Assembly: GCF_045866565.1 (NCBI RefSeq)
Contig: NZ_BAAFZV010000001.1
Coordinates: 1 to 64,000, forward strand
DNA: 64,000 nucleotides
DNA from: Cognatilysobacter claricitrinus
Lineage (GTDB): Bacteria; Pseudomonadota; Gammaproteobacteria; Xanthomonadales; Xanthomonadaceae
Direction: 5' to 3'
In this document: positions 41,564 to 49,979 of the stretch, one piece after another
How the letters are laid out: every line of letters starts with the position of its first letter
Numbering within the stretch: position 1 is the first letter of the stretch
The notes under the pieces: model-generated
Database searches by the model: none
What the model was told of the DNA's origin: nothing
Seen by the model: the letters and a program-made list of their open reading frames with translations, nothing else
Position numbers and translations under genes: made by a program

Positions 41564-44271
41564 GCCGTCACCTCCGTGTCGTCGGGTGGAACCGGTGCGA
41601 GATAACCCACCGCCGTGCACAACAGGCCGAAGGCGATGAACGAGCCGATGCCGAGCAGGTTGCCGAGGTACTGGCGATCGATCAGCACGAGCTTGGCGAG
41701 TACCACGCCCATCAGCACGGCGCCCACCGTCCACAGCCCGCGACGATGTCCACGCGAGCCGGCGACCCACGCCGCCATGCCGATCACGCTCCACAGCACG
41801 GTGAGCGACGTCTGCACGAGGCCGGTCGAGAACATCGACGTCGACCACGCCACGCCACCCCAGTGATGCGAGGCGCGCAACACGACGGACGTTGCGAACA
41901 CGAACGCCGCGCCGGCCAGCCACGAGCGCAGAAGGGGCTCGTCGTCGAACGCACGCCATGCGAGCAGCAGGCCCGCGAGCTGGATGAGTTCGACGGCGTC
42001 GAACAGCGGCACGTACGGCAGCGGCGACATCGACCCTTCGCGCACGAGACCGACCACGAAGAACCCGGCGAGCACGAGTGCGAACGCGGCCTGCAGGTTG
42101 CCGCGCCAGGCGTCGAAGTCGTCGCCGAACGGCACCGCGATCCGCTCCGGCCGCAGCAGTGCGATCGCAGTGACTGCGAGCCACGGCAGCGCGGTGGCGG
42201 CGAAGCGCCAGGCGTCGCCGACGTCGGCCTGCTGGGCGATGCGCAGCAGTGCCAGCGACGACACCAATGCGATCGATGCCAGCCAGCCGATATGCGTCCA
42301 GCCGCGAACGCGGGAGCCGACATCGCGCAGGCAGGTCAGCACGCGCCAGGCGACGACGACATCCACCAGCCACGCCACCGCACCGAGACCGGCGAGCGGC
42401 TGGCCGCGTTCATTGACCTGCCAGCACGCGAACGCGATCGGCAGCAGCAATGCGATCGACGCGGTGAGATGCAGTGCGCCCGCGTCGCGGCGACGCGCAA
42501 CCTCGGCGGCGAGCAGGCCGGTGCCGAGGACGAGCAGCATCACCGCGTCGACGACGTGATGCGGATCGACGCTGCGATCGGCCTCCCACAATCCCGCGCC
42601 GAGCCACCACGCCAGACCCCAGAGGTAGGCGCCGACGGCGATGCCGTCCTGGTCGTGCCGACGCGCGGCGAACGCGGTCGCGAAGCCGCCGACCGCGATG
42701 AGCAGCGCCGTCATGAACGTGCCGTTGAACACGGCCGGCCCGATGACGTGCTGGTCGAACGCGCTACCGAACGCGCCCAGCGCCGCGACCTGCAACGCCA
42801 GCCCCGCCATCTGCGGCAACGGGCGCGACTGCCGCAAGCCAAGCCAGACGAGGCCGGCGCCTTCGAGCGCGAAGATCGCGGCGGTCGCGCGCGCGGAAAG
42901 CGCGAGCGGGACGGCCAGCGTCGAGAAGCCGACGGCCAGCACCGCGTACGGCGCAATGAGGTCCGCAAATGCCTTCTGACGGCGCAGCAAAGCGGCCAGC
43001 GCCACGTACATCGCACCCAGCCCCAGTGCGCAGAACGCGAGTTCCATGCGGTCGCCGCGGAGCATCGCCGCCTGCAGCACGAACGCCACCAGCGGCGTGC
43101 CGAAGATCAGGCTGCCGTCGAAGATCCGCCGCTGCGGCGGGGCCTTGGCCGCCGCGTACAGGATGGGGATCGCGACATACATCGCGAAGAACAGCAACAG
43201 GAACGGCTCCGTGGTGCGGAAGTCTTCCGGCCGGTACTGCAACGCGCCCCACAGGCTGCCGATGCCGAACGTAAACGCGAAGCCCAGCAGGTTGAGCAGG
43301 CGCCACGGCCGTCGCCATGCGATCGCGACGATGCCGGCGTTGAGCACGGCGTAATAGCCGAACAATGCGACGTGGTTGCCCTGCCCGGTCGACAACCATA
43401 TGGGCGCGAGGAAACCGGCCAGCACGCCGAGCACCGCGAGCGCGAGCGATTCCTGCCGCACCGCGAGCACCCCGAGCCCCGCGACCAGCGCGACGCTGAT
43501 GCCGAATGCCGCGCCCGCCGGAATGAAGTGGTACAGCTTGAACGCCGCGAAGGTGACCAGCAGCAGCACACCGATCGCACCGCCCTGCAGCGCGAGACCG
43601 AACGGACGCCGCGCCTCGCGCTGGCGCCAGCCGAACACGAGCCCGCCGATCGCCGCGAGCGCGACACCTGCAAGGCGCATCTCGATCGGAACGTGCAACT
43701 TGCCCTGGTCGACCGCGTACTTGAGCAACGCCGCGACGCCGGCGAACAGCACGAGCACGCCGACCTTGACCGGCACGTTGCCTTCGGTGAACCAGCGACG
43801 CACGGTGTCGACCAGATCGTCGACGCGTGTGTCGCGTGCGTAACCGGGGTCGGAATCGGCGTAGGTACGCGGTGGGGCTGGCGACGCGGACATCGCGACC
43901 GGACGCACTGGCGGCAACGGTGGCGGCACCGCGGCGTCCGCAGCGAGCGGCGCGACCGGCTCCGGCTCGCGCGAGCGGGCCGGCGGTGTCGGGGTCGGTG
44001 CGGCGGCCGATGGCGGCGACTGTTGCAGCAACTCGGACAGCGTCGGCTCGGGCGCGGCCGTCGGTGCCGGTGCCGGTGTCGGTGCGGTGCGCACAGAGGG
44101 CGTCGGCGCTGCCTCCGCGACGGGCGCGACGGCGCTATGTCGCAACCACGCGACCTCCGACTCCAGCTTCGCCACCCGGTGACGCAGGCCGGCCACCCAG
44201 ACCCACAACAGGATCATCAGCACCGGTACGCCGAGTGCCACGAGTACCGCGAGCATCACCACGCTTTCCAT
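41560..44271 (-). CDS. DUF2339-family polytopic membrane protein
   Basis: This 903-residue protein begins with one membrane helix (about 4-27), a coiled-coil stretch (HRVAKLESEVAWLR) and a long Ala/Pro-rich cytosolic or periplasmic linker (about 45-150). The rest, from about 160, is an array of roughly 20 or more hydrophobic helices. This is the typical layout of DUF2339 proteins, which have no known biochemical activity. It is coupled to the DUF3999 gene by a 4-base overlap. The ATG at 44271 is the natural start; the following 5' region has no obvious promoter. A transport or envelope-assembly role is speculation. Confidence 0.9.
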   Translation of the reverse strand: MESVVMLAVLVALGVPVLMILLWVWVAGLRHRVAKLESEVAWLRHSAVAPVAEAAPTPSVRTAPTPAPAPTAAPEPTLSELLQQSPPSAAAPTPTPPARSREPEPVAPLAADAAVPPPLPPVRPVAMSASPAPPRTYADSDPGYARDTRVDDLVDTVRRWFTEGNVPVKVGVLVLFAGVAALLKYAVDQGKLHVPIEMRLAGVALAAIGGLVFGWRQREARRPFGLALQGGAIGVLLLVTFAAFKLYHFIPAGAAFGISVALVAGLGVLAVRQESLALAVLGVLAGFLAPIWLSTGQGNHVALFGYYAVLNAGIVAIAWRRPWRLLNLLGFAFTFGIGSLWGALQYRPEDFRTTEPFLLLFFAMYVAIPILYAAAKAPPQRRIFDGSLIFGTPLVAFVLQAAMLRGDRMELAFCALGLGAMYVALAALLRRQKAFADLIAPYAVLAVGFSTLAVPLALSARATAAIFALEGAGLVWLGLRQSRPLPQMAGLALQVAALGAFGSAFDQHVIGPAVFNGTFMTALLIAVGGFATAFAARRHDQDGIAVGAYLWGLAWWLGAGLWEADRSVDPHHVVDAVMLLVLGTGLLAAEVARRRDAGALHLTASIALLLPIAFACWQVNERGQPLAGLGAVAWLVDVVVAWRVLTCLRDVGSRVRGWTHIGWLASIALVSSLALLRIAQQADVGDAWRFAATALPWLAVTAIALLRPERIAVPFGDDFDAWRGNLQAAFALVLAGFFVVGLVREGSMSPLPYVPLFDAVELIQLAGLLLAWRAFDDEPLLRSWLAGAAFVFATSVVLRASHHWGGVAWSTSMFSTGLVQTSLTVLWSVIGMAAWVAGSRGHRRGLWTVGAVLMGVVLAKLVLIDRQYLGNLLGIGSFIAFGLLCTAVGYLAPVPPDDTEVTA

Positions 44272-44693
44272 CGTCCCCTCCGGCTTCCCCGGCCGCGCGG
44301 GAACGGTAGCACGGGGGTTTTGGGCCGCTGGGCGACGTCCCTACCCGCTGGGAGTGGTATCAACGATGCGGTGTGGCTGCGTTTTCCGGGTTGCTTCTTC
44401 GCGGCGCGCGCGTTCGCAGCGCCAGTCGTCGCCCCAGAGACCAGGCTCGCTCCGCCTGCGACTGCGCGATGCAGGAGTCGTTGCGGCCAATAGACGCCGC
44501 CATTGACGACGGCGATGACCAGCCGACGACGCCTCGGACCATCGATACCCGCCTTGTCGCAGGGCGCTGACGGACCGACTGCATCGCTCCGCGCCAACAT
44601 CATCCCGCATGGGCGCCAACAACTCCGACACGACGACGCAAAAAGAAACGCCCCGCGCTTGCAGGGCGTTTCTTGCAATTCAGACGATACCGG
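44272..44693. other. 422-base non-coding region with a bidirectional terminator
   Basis: No gene is supported. Several short frames read through in both directions, but none shows a known domain, and their composition (arginine/alanine-rich) is that of random GC-rich sequence. A good hairpin terminator lies at 44643-44674 (separate entry). Confidence 0.6.
44643..44674 (-). terminator. Intrinsic terminator of the small exported protein gene
   Basis: An 11-bp perfect stem (AAGAAACGCCC at 44643-44653 with GGGCGTTTCTT at 44664-44674) encloses a 10-base loop. On the - strand it leads into TTTTT. It lies about 20 bases past the stop at 44694. Confidence 0.88.
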
Positions 44694-45122
44694 TCAATCG
44701 CGGTAACCGTCCTCGGTCGCGTCGTACTCGATCTTGATGAGCAGCTTCTGGCCGTCGAAATCGGACTGGTTGGTGAAAACCAGTCGACCGAGATGCTTGA
44801 GCGCACATTCGGTGCGGACCTTGTCGCCGCCGAAATGGAACGGAATGAACGACTTTCCGGTCATGTACTCGCCGCAGTCGGCGTCATGCGTCGTCTTGTC
44901 ACCAAGGATGTCGCCCACCTGCTTGAACGACATCCCGATCTCGAGCTTCGCGAACGGGCTGCCGGGAATCTCGGTACCGACGATCTCGCCTTCCACGTCG
45001 TGACGCCCTGTCACTTCGCGGCTGGGCGGCTCGTCCGAATCCTTCTTCTTGGCCTCGGCCGTTGCAGCGGCCGACACGGCCACCAGCGCCACCATGCAGG
45101 CGGCGAGCGTCTTTCGTGACAT
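44694..45122 (-). CDS. Small exported protein of unknown function
   Basis: This 142-residue protein has a signal peptide (about 1-22, ending ATAEA) followed by a Lys/Asp-rich linker and one compact domain. The segment FAKLEIGMSFKQVGDILGD resembles the GMsxxeVxxllG motif of the BamE/SmpA fold, but the rest does not match clearly. Two cysteines (in DADCGEYM and RTECALKH) could form a disulphide. GGAG lies 6 bases upstream of the ATG at 45122, and a good promoter and terminator bracket it, so it is a monocistronic gene. A BamE-like envelope role is possible only as inference. Confidence 0.83.
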   Translation of the reverse strand: MSRKTLAACMVALVAVSAAATAEAKKKDSDEPPSREVTGRHDVEGEIVGTEIPGSPFAKLEIGMSFKQVGDILGDKTTHDADCGEYMTGKSFIPFHFGGDKVRTECALKHLGRLVFTNQSDFDGQKLLIKIEYDATEDGYRD

Positions 45123-45165
45123 GACATCTCCCTGATGATTTTCGAATGCGCGTCCGCGCCGGCGA

Positions 45166-45194
45166 AGTATGTGCAGCGACATCGCGCTCGACAA
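45166..45194 (-). promoter_or_regulatory. Sigma-70-type promoter of the small exported protein
   Basis: TTGTCG (45194-45189), a 17-base spacer and CATACT (45171-45166) on the - strand match the consensus at 4 of 6 positions each, with optimal spacing. It lies 44 bases upstream of the ATG. Confidence 0.5.
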
Positions 45195-45247
45195 GACGGA
45201 ACACGGCCCGGCGCACCGTCGGAAAAATCCGGTCGCATCAACGACGA

Positions 45248-45266
45248 ACCCCGCCATCGGCGGGGT
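45248..45266 (-). terminator. Possible weak terminator after gapA
   Basis: A perfect 8-bp stem (ACCCCGCC/GGCGGGGT) with a 3-base loop lies 25 bases past the GAPDH stop. There is no T tract, so it may only be an mRNA 3' end stabiliser. Confidence 0.4.
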
Positions 45267-45290
45267 CCGTTGCACAACGATGGACGCGAA

Positions 45291-46295
45291 TCAGCCGCGC
45301 GCGACGACGCGCACCATCTCGAGGCACTTGTTCGAATAGCCCCATTCGTTGTCGTACCACGCGACGAGCTTGACGAACGTCGGGTCGAGCGCGATGCCGG
45401 CTTCGGCGTCGAAGATCGACGTGCGTGCGTCGCCGCGGAAATCGGTGGCGACGACCTTGTCCTCGGTATAGCCGAGCACGCCCTTCAGCGCGCCCTCGCT
45501 CTGCGCCTTCATCTCCGCGCAGATCTCGGCGTAGCTCGCCGGCTTGTCGAGTTCGACGGTGAGGTCGACCACCGACACGTCCGAGGTCGGCACGCGGAAG
45601 CTCATGCCGGTGAGCTTCTTGTTGAGCTCGGGGATCACCACGCCGACCGCCTTGGCCGCGCCGGTGCTGGACGGGATGATGTTCTCGAGGATGCCGCGGC
45701 CGCCGCGCCAGTCCTTGTTGGACGGGCCGTCGACCGTCTTCTGCGTCGCGGTCGCCGCGTGCACGGTGGTCATCAGGCCGCGCTTGATGCCCCACTTGTC
45801 GTTGAGCACCTTCGCCAGCGGCGCGAGGCAGTTCGTGGTGCACGACGCGTTCGAGATGATCGCCTCGCCCGCGTACTTCCGGTGGTTCACGCCGAAGACG
45901 AACATCGGCGTGTCGTCCTTCGACGGCGCCGACAGGATCACCTTCTTCGCGCCGGCATCCAGATGCTTCTGCGCGGTGGCCTTGTCTAGGAACAGTCCGG
46001 TCGATTCGATGACGACGTCGGCGCCCACTTCGTTCCACTTGAGGTTGGCCGGATCGCGTTCCTGGGTCAGGCGGATCGTCTTGCCGTTGACGACGAGCTG
46101 GCCGTTCTCGATCGACACGTCGCCCTTGAAGCGGCCGTGCACGGAGTCGTACTGCAGCATGTAGGCGAGGTAGTCCGGCTCGAGCAGGTCGTTGATGGCG
46201 ACGATCTGGATGTCGTCACCGAAGTTCTGCACGGCCGAACGCAGCACGTTGCGGCCGATGCGGCCGAAGCCGTTGATGCCTACCTTGATCGTCAT
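45291..46295 (-). CDS. gap: Glyceraldehyde-3-phosphate dehydrogenase
   Basis: This 334-residue NAD-dependent enzyme catalyses conversion of glyceraldehyde 3-phosphate to 1,3-bisphosphoglycerate. Signatures include the N-terminal GINGFGRIGRNVLR dinucleotide loop and the catalytic cysteine in SNASCTTNCLAP, with its histidine partner in TTVHAATATQK. The SSTGAAKAVG phosphate site and AWYDNEWGYSNK near the C-terminus are also present. The ATG at 46295 has AGGAG upstream. It is divergent from the S1/P1 nuclease gene. It supplies the step immediately before pgk, which lies 5 kb away on the same strand. Confidence 0.97.
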   Translation of the reverse strand: MTIKVGINGFGRIGRNVLRSAVQNFGDDIQIVAINDLLEPDYLAYMLQYDSVHGRFKGDVSIENGQLVVNGKTIRLTQERDPANLKWNEVGADVVIESTGLFLDKATAQKHLDAGAKKVILSAPSKDDTPMFVFGVNHRKYAGEAIISNASCTTNCLAPLAKVLNDKWGIKRGLMTTVHAATATQKTVDGPSNKDWRGGRGILENIIPSSTGAAKAVGVVIPELNKKLTGMSFRVPTSDVSVVDLTVELDKPASYAEICAEMKAQSEGALKGVLGYTEDKVVATDFRGDARTSIFDAEAGIALDPTFVKLVAWYDNEWGYSNKCLEMVRVVARG

Positions 46296-46340
46296 GTGGG
46301 GAGCTCCTGCGGGGCCGGCGACGGCCGGAAACAGTCGCGC

Positions 46341-46346
46341 ATTCTA
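46341..46346 (-). promoter_or_regulatory. Probable -10 element of gap
   Basis: TAGAAT on the - strand (5 of 6 to TATAAT) lies 45 bases upstream of the gap ATG. The -35 region is not convincing. Confidence 0.45.
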
Positions 46347-46413
46347 GCAGGGCGCCTGAACGGCCTTCGGCCCGCACTCGGCCGCTCGCAGGGCCTCGCG
46401 TAACATTGCGCGG

Positions 46414-47229
46414 ATGACCCGTCGACTGCTCGCCGCCACCCTTCTCTTCTGCCTCGCTTCGCCCGCGTTCGCGTGGGGCGCGCTGGGCCATCGCCTGGTC
46501 GCCGACCTCGCGCAGGACGAACTCACACCGCAGGCGCGCCGCGAAGTCGATGCACTGCTGAAAGGCGAAAAGGAGCCGACCCTCGCCGGCGTCGCCAACT
46601 GGGCCGACGAGCTGCGCGCGAACGATCCCGACCTCGGCAAGCGCAGTTCGAAGTGGCATTACGCCGACATCGCCGAGAACGGCTGCGGCGCCTACGAGCC
46701 GCCGCGCGACTGCCCCAACGGCGACTGCGTGATCGAGGCGATCCGCGCCCAGACCGCGATCCTCGCCGACCACTCGCAGTCGATCGACGCGCGTCGCCAG
46801 GCGCTGAAGTTCGTCGTGCATTTCATCGGCGACGTGCACCAGCCGCTGCATGCGGCGTTCGCCCGCGACAAGGGCGGCAACACCGTGCAGGTGCGCATCC
46901 CGCAGGCCGACGGCACTGAAAAGGGCGGCAACCTGCATTCGTTGTGGGACAGCGGCCTGGTCAACCTGACCGGCCTCGACGAGCCGGCCTACCTCGCCAG
47001 GCTGCGCGCGCTGCCCTTGGCCGTCGACATTCCGGCGCACGTGCTGCCGCCGAATTCGCCGGCGTGGGCGCAGCAGTCGTGCCGTATCGCCACGCGACCG
47101 GGCGTCTACCCGCCGGGCCCGGAGATCGACGCCGCCTACGTCGCGCAGTTCACTCCCCTGATCGACGAACAGCTTCGTCGCGGCGGCACCCATCTGGCAC
47201 AGGTCCTCAACGCCGTCCTCGGCCACTGA
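46414..47229 (+). CDS. Secreted S1/P1-type zinc-dependent nuclease
   Basis: This 271-residue protein has a signal peptide (1-20, cleavage before W21). The mature N-terminus WGALGHR supplies the first zinc ligands (backbone and W21, H26), as in P1 nuclease. Further ligands are visible in the WADELR/WHYAD segments, HFIGDVHQPLHA and GGNLHSLWDSGL. The family hydrolyses single-stranded DNA/RNA and removes 3' phosphates. Several cysteines suggest disulphides in the exported product. It is divergent from gap. It would serve nucleic-acid scavenging outside the cell or in the periplasm. Confidence 0.93.
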   Translation: MTRRLLAATLLFCLASPAFAWGALGHRLVADLAQDELTPQARREVDALLKGEKEPTLAGVANWADELRANDPDLGKRSSKWHYADIAENGCGAYEPPRDCPNGDCVIEAIRAQTAILADHSQSIDARRQALKFVVHFIGDVHQPLHAAFARDKGGNTVQVRIPQADGTEKGGNLHSLWDSGLVNLTGLDEPAYLARLRALPLAVDIPAHVLPPNSPAWAQQSCRIATRPGVYPPGPEIDAAYVAQFTPLIDEQLRRGGTHLAQVLNAVLGH

Positions 47230-47386
47230 GACTGTCGCTGACCGGCGAGATGTGACGCAGCGGGCGATGCGACACGCCGTTCGCGGCGGTCGCGCGTCCC
47301 CACGGCCGTTCGACCACTTGTGCGCAGCCCCGGGGGGTTTACTCTTGCCGTTCGCGGCGTCCCCGGGGGAGCGTCGGCGGGGGCGC

Positions 47387-48667
47387 ATGCAGATCGAAGA
47401 ACGCGAGATCGAAGCGGACCAGGTGCGGCTCGGCATGTTCGTCTGCCGGCTCGATCGCCCGTGGACCGACACGCCCTTTCCGCTGCAGGGCTTCTACGTT
47501 CGCGAGTTGTCGCAGATCGAAATCCTGCGTAATTCGTGCCGCCGCGTGTGGATCGACGTCGAACTCAGCCAGCAGGGCCACAAGCACGGCCTCAACGGGC
47601 TCAGCGGCTTCACCAGCCTGGTGCCACCCGCCGCATTGATGATGACCTCGCGCGAGGAAGCACTCGCGCCGCCGCGCGCCGCCGCGCAGCCTGTCGCGCG
47701 CGACCCGCGCATCGGCAGCGTGCGTTACCACGACACGGTCGATTTCGAACTCGAGATTCCGTCCGCGCGCGAAGCGCTGGAGGTCGCCGCGTCGACCATC
47801 AGCGGATTCGTCGAGCAGGCGCACGCCGGCAATGATGTCACCCCGGAAGTCGCGCACGCCGCGGCGAAGCCGGTCGTCGCCAGCGTGCTGCGCAATGCCG
47901 ATGCGATGTTCTGGCTCAACACCCTGCGTCGCCGCGACGGCTACGCGTATTCGCACGCGCTGAACTGCGCGATGCTCGCCGCCGCGCTCGGCCGTCATCT
48001 CGGCCTGCCGGAGGACTACCTCGTCGAGCTCGCCACCGGCGCGATGCTGATGGACATCGGCAAGACGCAGGTGCCGCAACCACTGCTGCAGCGCGAGGGT
48101 CCGCTCGATGCGATGTCGATGGCGCGCGTGCGCCGGCACGTCGAGCTCGGCACGCAGATGCTGCAGGACGACCGCTTCAGCGACACGGTGATGGAGATGG
48201 TGCGCGGCCACCATGAACGCGCCGACGGCAGCGGCTATCCGGCGCGACGCACCGGCGGCGACATTCCGCTGCACGCGCGCATCGCCGCGATCGTCGACAG
48301 CTTCGACGCGATGACCAGCGACCGCCCGCATGCGCCGGCGATGGCGCGGCACATCGCGCTGCAGGAGCTCTATCGCGACCGCGCCACGCGCTACTACCCG
48401 GAGCTGGTCGAGCAGTTCATCAGCTGCCTGGGCGTGTATCCGACCGGTTCGCTCGCCGAGCTCAGCACCGGCGAGATCGTCGCGATCATGTCGCAGAACG
48501 CCGCGCGCCGGCTGCGTCCGCGCGTTCTCGTACTGACCGATCCCGACGGCGCACTGCTGTCCGGCTTCCGTACGCTCGACCTGCTGTCGTCCGACAGCTC
48601 GATCGAGATCCGCCGCCCGCTCCCCGACCACCATGCCGGGATCGACGTGGCGGAGCTCTATCTTTGA
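47387..48667 (+). CDS. DUF3391-HD-GYP cyclic-di-GMP phosphodiesterase-like protein
   Basis: A 426-residue protein with an N-terminal DUF3391 domain (about 1-115) and an HD-GYP domain (about 185-365). The GYP region is intact (H275-H276, DGSGYP with GYP at 283-285, IPLHARI), but the HD pair reads LMDIGK: the first metal-ligand histidine is methionine at 222, while D223 is kept. Activity is therefore uncertain. The C-terminal part (about 365-426) is an extra module. The ATG at 47387 starts the conserved DUF3391. Its stop overlaps the downstream EAL gene (TTGA), so two c-di-GMP-degrading families are encoded in one coupled unit. Confidence 0.9.
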   Translation: MQIEEREIEADQVRLGMFVCRLDRPWTDTPFPLQGFYVRELSQIEILRNSCRRVWIDVELSQQGHKHGLNGLSGFTSLVPPAALMMTSREEALAPPRAAAQPVARDPRIGSVRYHDTVDFELEIPSAREALEVAASTISGFVEQAHAGNDVTPEVAHAAAKPVVASVLRNADAMFWLNTLRRRDGYAYSHALNCAMLAAALGRHLGLPEDYLVELATGAMLMDIGKTQVPQPLLQREGPLDAMSMARVRRHVELGTQMLQDDRFSDTVMEMVRGHHERADGSGYPARRTGGDIPLHARIAAIVDSFDAMTSDRPHAPAMARHIALQELYRDRATRYYPELVEQFISCLGVYPTGSLAELSTGEIVAIMSQNAARRLRPRVLVLTDPDGALLSGFRTLDLLSSDSSIEIRRPLPDHHAGIDVAELYL

Positions 48668-49890
48668 ACCGCGCGGAGTTGTCGCGCAGGCTCGATGCGC
48701 GCATCGCGGCGGGCGAGGCGTGCATGGGTGTCCTGCTGGTGCGCATCCAGCGCCTGCAGGAGTTCCGGCTCGTGCACGGCTATGAGGCCAGCGATGCCGT
48801 CGGCCGCGCCGCGTTCGAGCGCATCAACGAGCTGCTGCGCCCGCAGGACATCCTCGAACAGGTCGCCGAGAATGAGTTCATCGCGCTGCTGCCCGGCCTG
48901 ATGAACCCGGGCCACGCGATGCTCGCCGGAACGCGCGTGGTGCGTGCGTTCGAGACGCCGCTGCTGTTCGCGCAGCATGCGGTGATGACGCCGGTCGCGG
49001 TCGGCCTGAGCCTGTCGCCCGAACATGGCGCCGATGCCACCACGCTGCTGCGCCGCGCCGAAATCGCGCTGCGTGACGCCAAGCGGTTGAGCGAACGCTG
49101 CGCGCTGTACAGCCCCGGCACCGAACGCATGATGGTGCCCTACGAATGGCTGCACGACGCGCTGCGGACGAACCGTCTCGAGGCGCACTTCGAGCCCATC
49201 CTCGACCTCCGCCGCAATGCGATCAGCGGCTATGAGTCGCTCGCGCGCTGGCACGATCCGGACGGCGGTCCCATTCGCCCCGACGTATTCATCCGCCTCG
49301 CCGAAGACACCGGCCTGATCGCCGAACTCACGCGCTGGAGCCTCAACGCGACGTTCCGCCACGCCGCCGCGATCCGCGCGCGCGATCCACGCCTGCGCTT
49401 CTCGGTGAATGTGTCGCCGCGCGTGTTCGGGCAGCGCGACCTGGTGCAGCAGATCACCGGGGCGCTGTCGGTCTGGGACATGCCGGCCGAATCGGTGACG
49501 CTCGAAGTGACCGAAAGCGCGCTGATGGAAGATCCGATGACCAGCATCGCGATGCTGCACACGCTGCGCGAAGCAGGCCTCGGCATCGCCATCGACGATT
49601 TCGGCGCGGGTTATTCCTCGCTCGCGTACCTCAAGCAGTTCCCGGCAACCGAACTGAAGATCGACCGCAGCTTCGTCGCCGACATGCGCCACGACCTGCG
49701 CTCGGCGCGCGTGGTGCGCGCGATCATCGATCTCGGCCACCAGCTCGACCTGCAGGTCGTCGCCGAAGGCATCGAGGACGCGGAGACGCTGGAAGTGCTG
49801 CGGGCGCTGGGTTGCGACCGCGCGCAGGGCTATCACATCGGGCGGTCGACACCGGCGTCGTTCCTGTTGGATCGCGCGACCAGCGTCTGA
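48664..49890 (+). CDS. Degenerate-GGDEF plus EAL protein
   Basis: A 408-residue protein with an N-terminal GGDEF fold whose signature is AENEF at 68-72, so it cannot be a diguanylate cyclase. A C-terminal EAL domain follows with ESL at 191-193, FSVNVSPR, LEVTES, IDDFGAGYSSL and AEGIED. Key metal/catalytic acids of EAL enzymes are present, so phosphodiesterase activity is plausible. The start is TTG at 48664, overlapping the HD-GYP stop; GGAG lies upstream. It is unusual to have HD-GYP and EAL proteins produced as a coupled pair. A bidirectional terminator follows. Confidence 0.88.
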   Translation: MNRAELSRRLDARIAAGEACMGVLLVRIQRLQEFRLVHGYEASDAVGRAAFERINELLRPQDILEQVAENEFIALLPGLMNPGHAMLAGTRVVRAFETPLLFAQHAVMTPVAVGLSLSPEHGADATTLLRRAEIALRDAKRLSERCALYSPGTERMMVPYEWLHDALRTNRLEAHFEPILDLRRNAISGYESLARWHDPDGGPIRPDVFIRLAEDTGLIAELTRWSLNATFRHAAAIRARDPRLRFSVNVSPRVFGQRDLVQQITGALSVWDMPAESVTLEVTESALMEDPMTSIAMLHTLREAGLGIAIDDFGAGYSSLAYLKQFPATELKIDRSFVADMRHDLRSARVVRAIIDLGHQLDLQVVAEGIEDAETLEVLRALGCDRAQGYHIGRSTPASFLLDRATSV

Positions 49891-49924
49891 CGCGACGATC
49901 CGCTCGTCCGCCAATTCCGCAAAA

Positions 49925-49958
49925 AGAAACGCGGCGCCCCGAAGGACGCCGCGTTTCT
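49925..49958. terminator. Bidirectional terminator between EAL and tkt genes
   Basis: A perfect 12-bp stem (AGAAACGCGGCG at 49925-49936 with CGCCGCGTTTCT at 49947-49958) with a 10-base loop sits between convergent genes. On the - strand it is followed by TTTTG; on the + strand by a weaker T tract. Confidence 0.87.
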
Positions 49959-49979
49959 CTATCGCGCGTCGTGCGCCGA

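Noticed and set aside
41461..44493. A 1010-codon + strand open frame across DUF2339
   Set aside because: Glu/Arg/Gln-rich shadow of a hydrophobic protein's antisense; the - strand encodes clear membrane helices.
45248..45266. The hairpin after gap as a full intrinsic terminator
   Set aside because: The stem is good, but there is no T tract on the - strand; it is kept only as a weak terminator feature.
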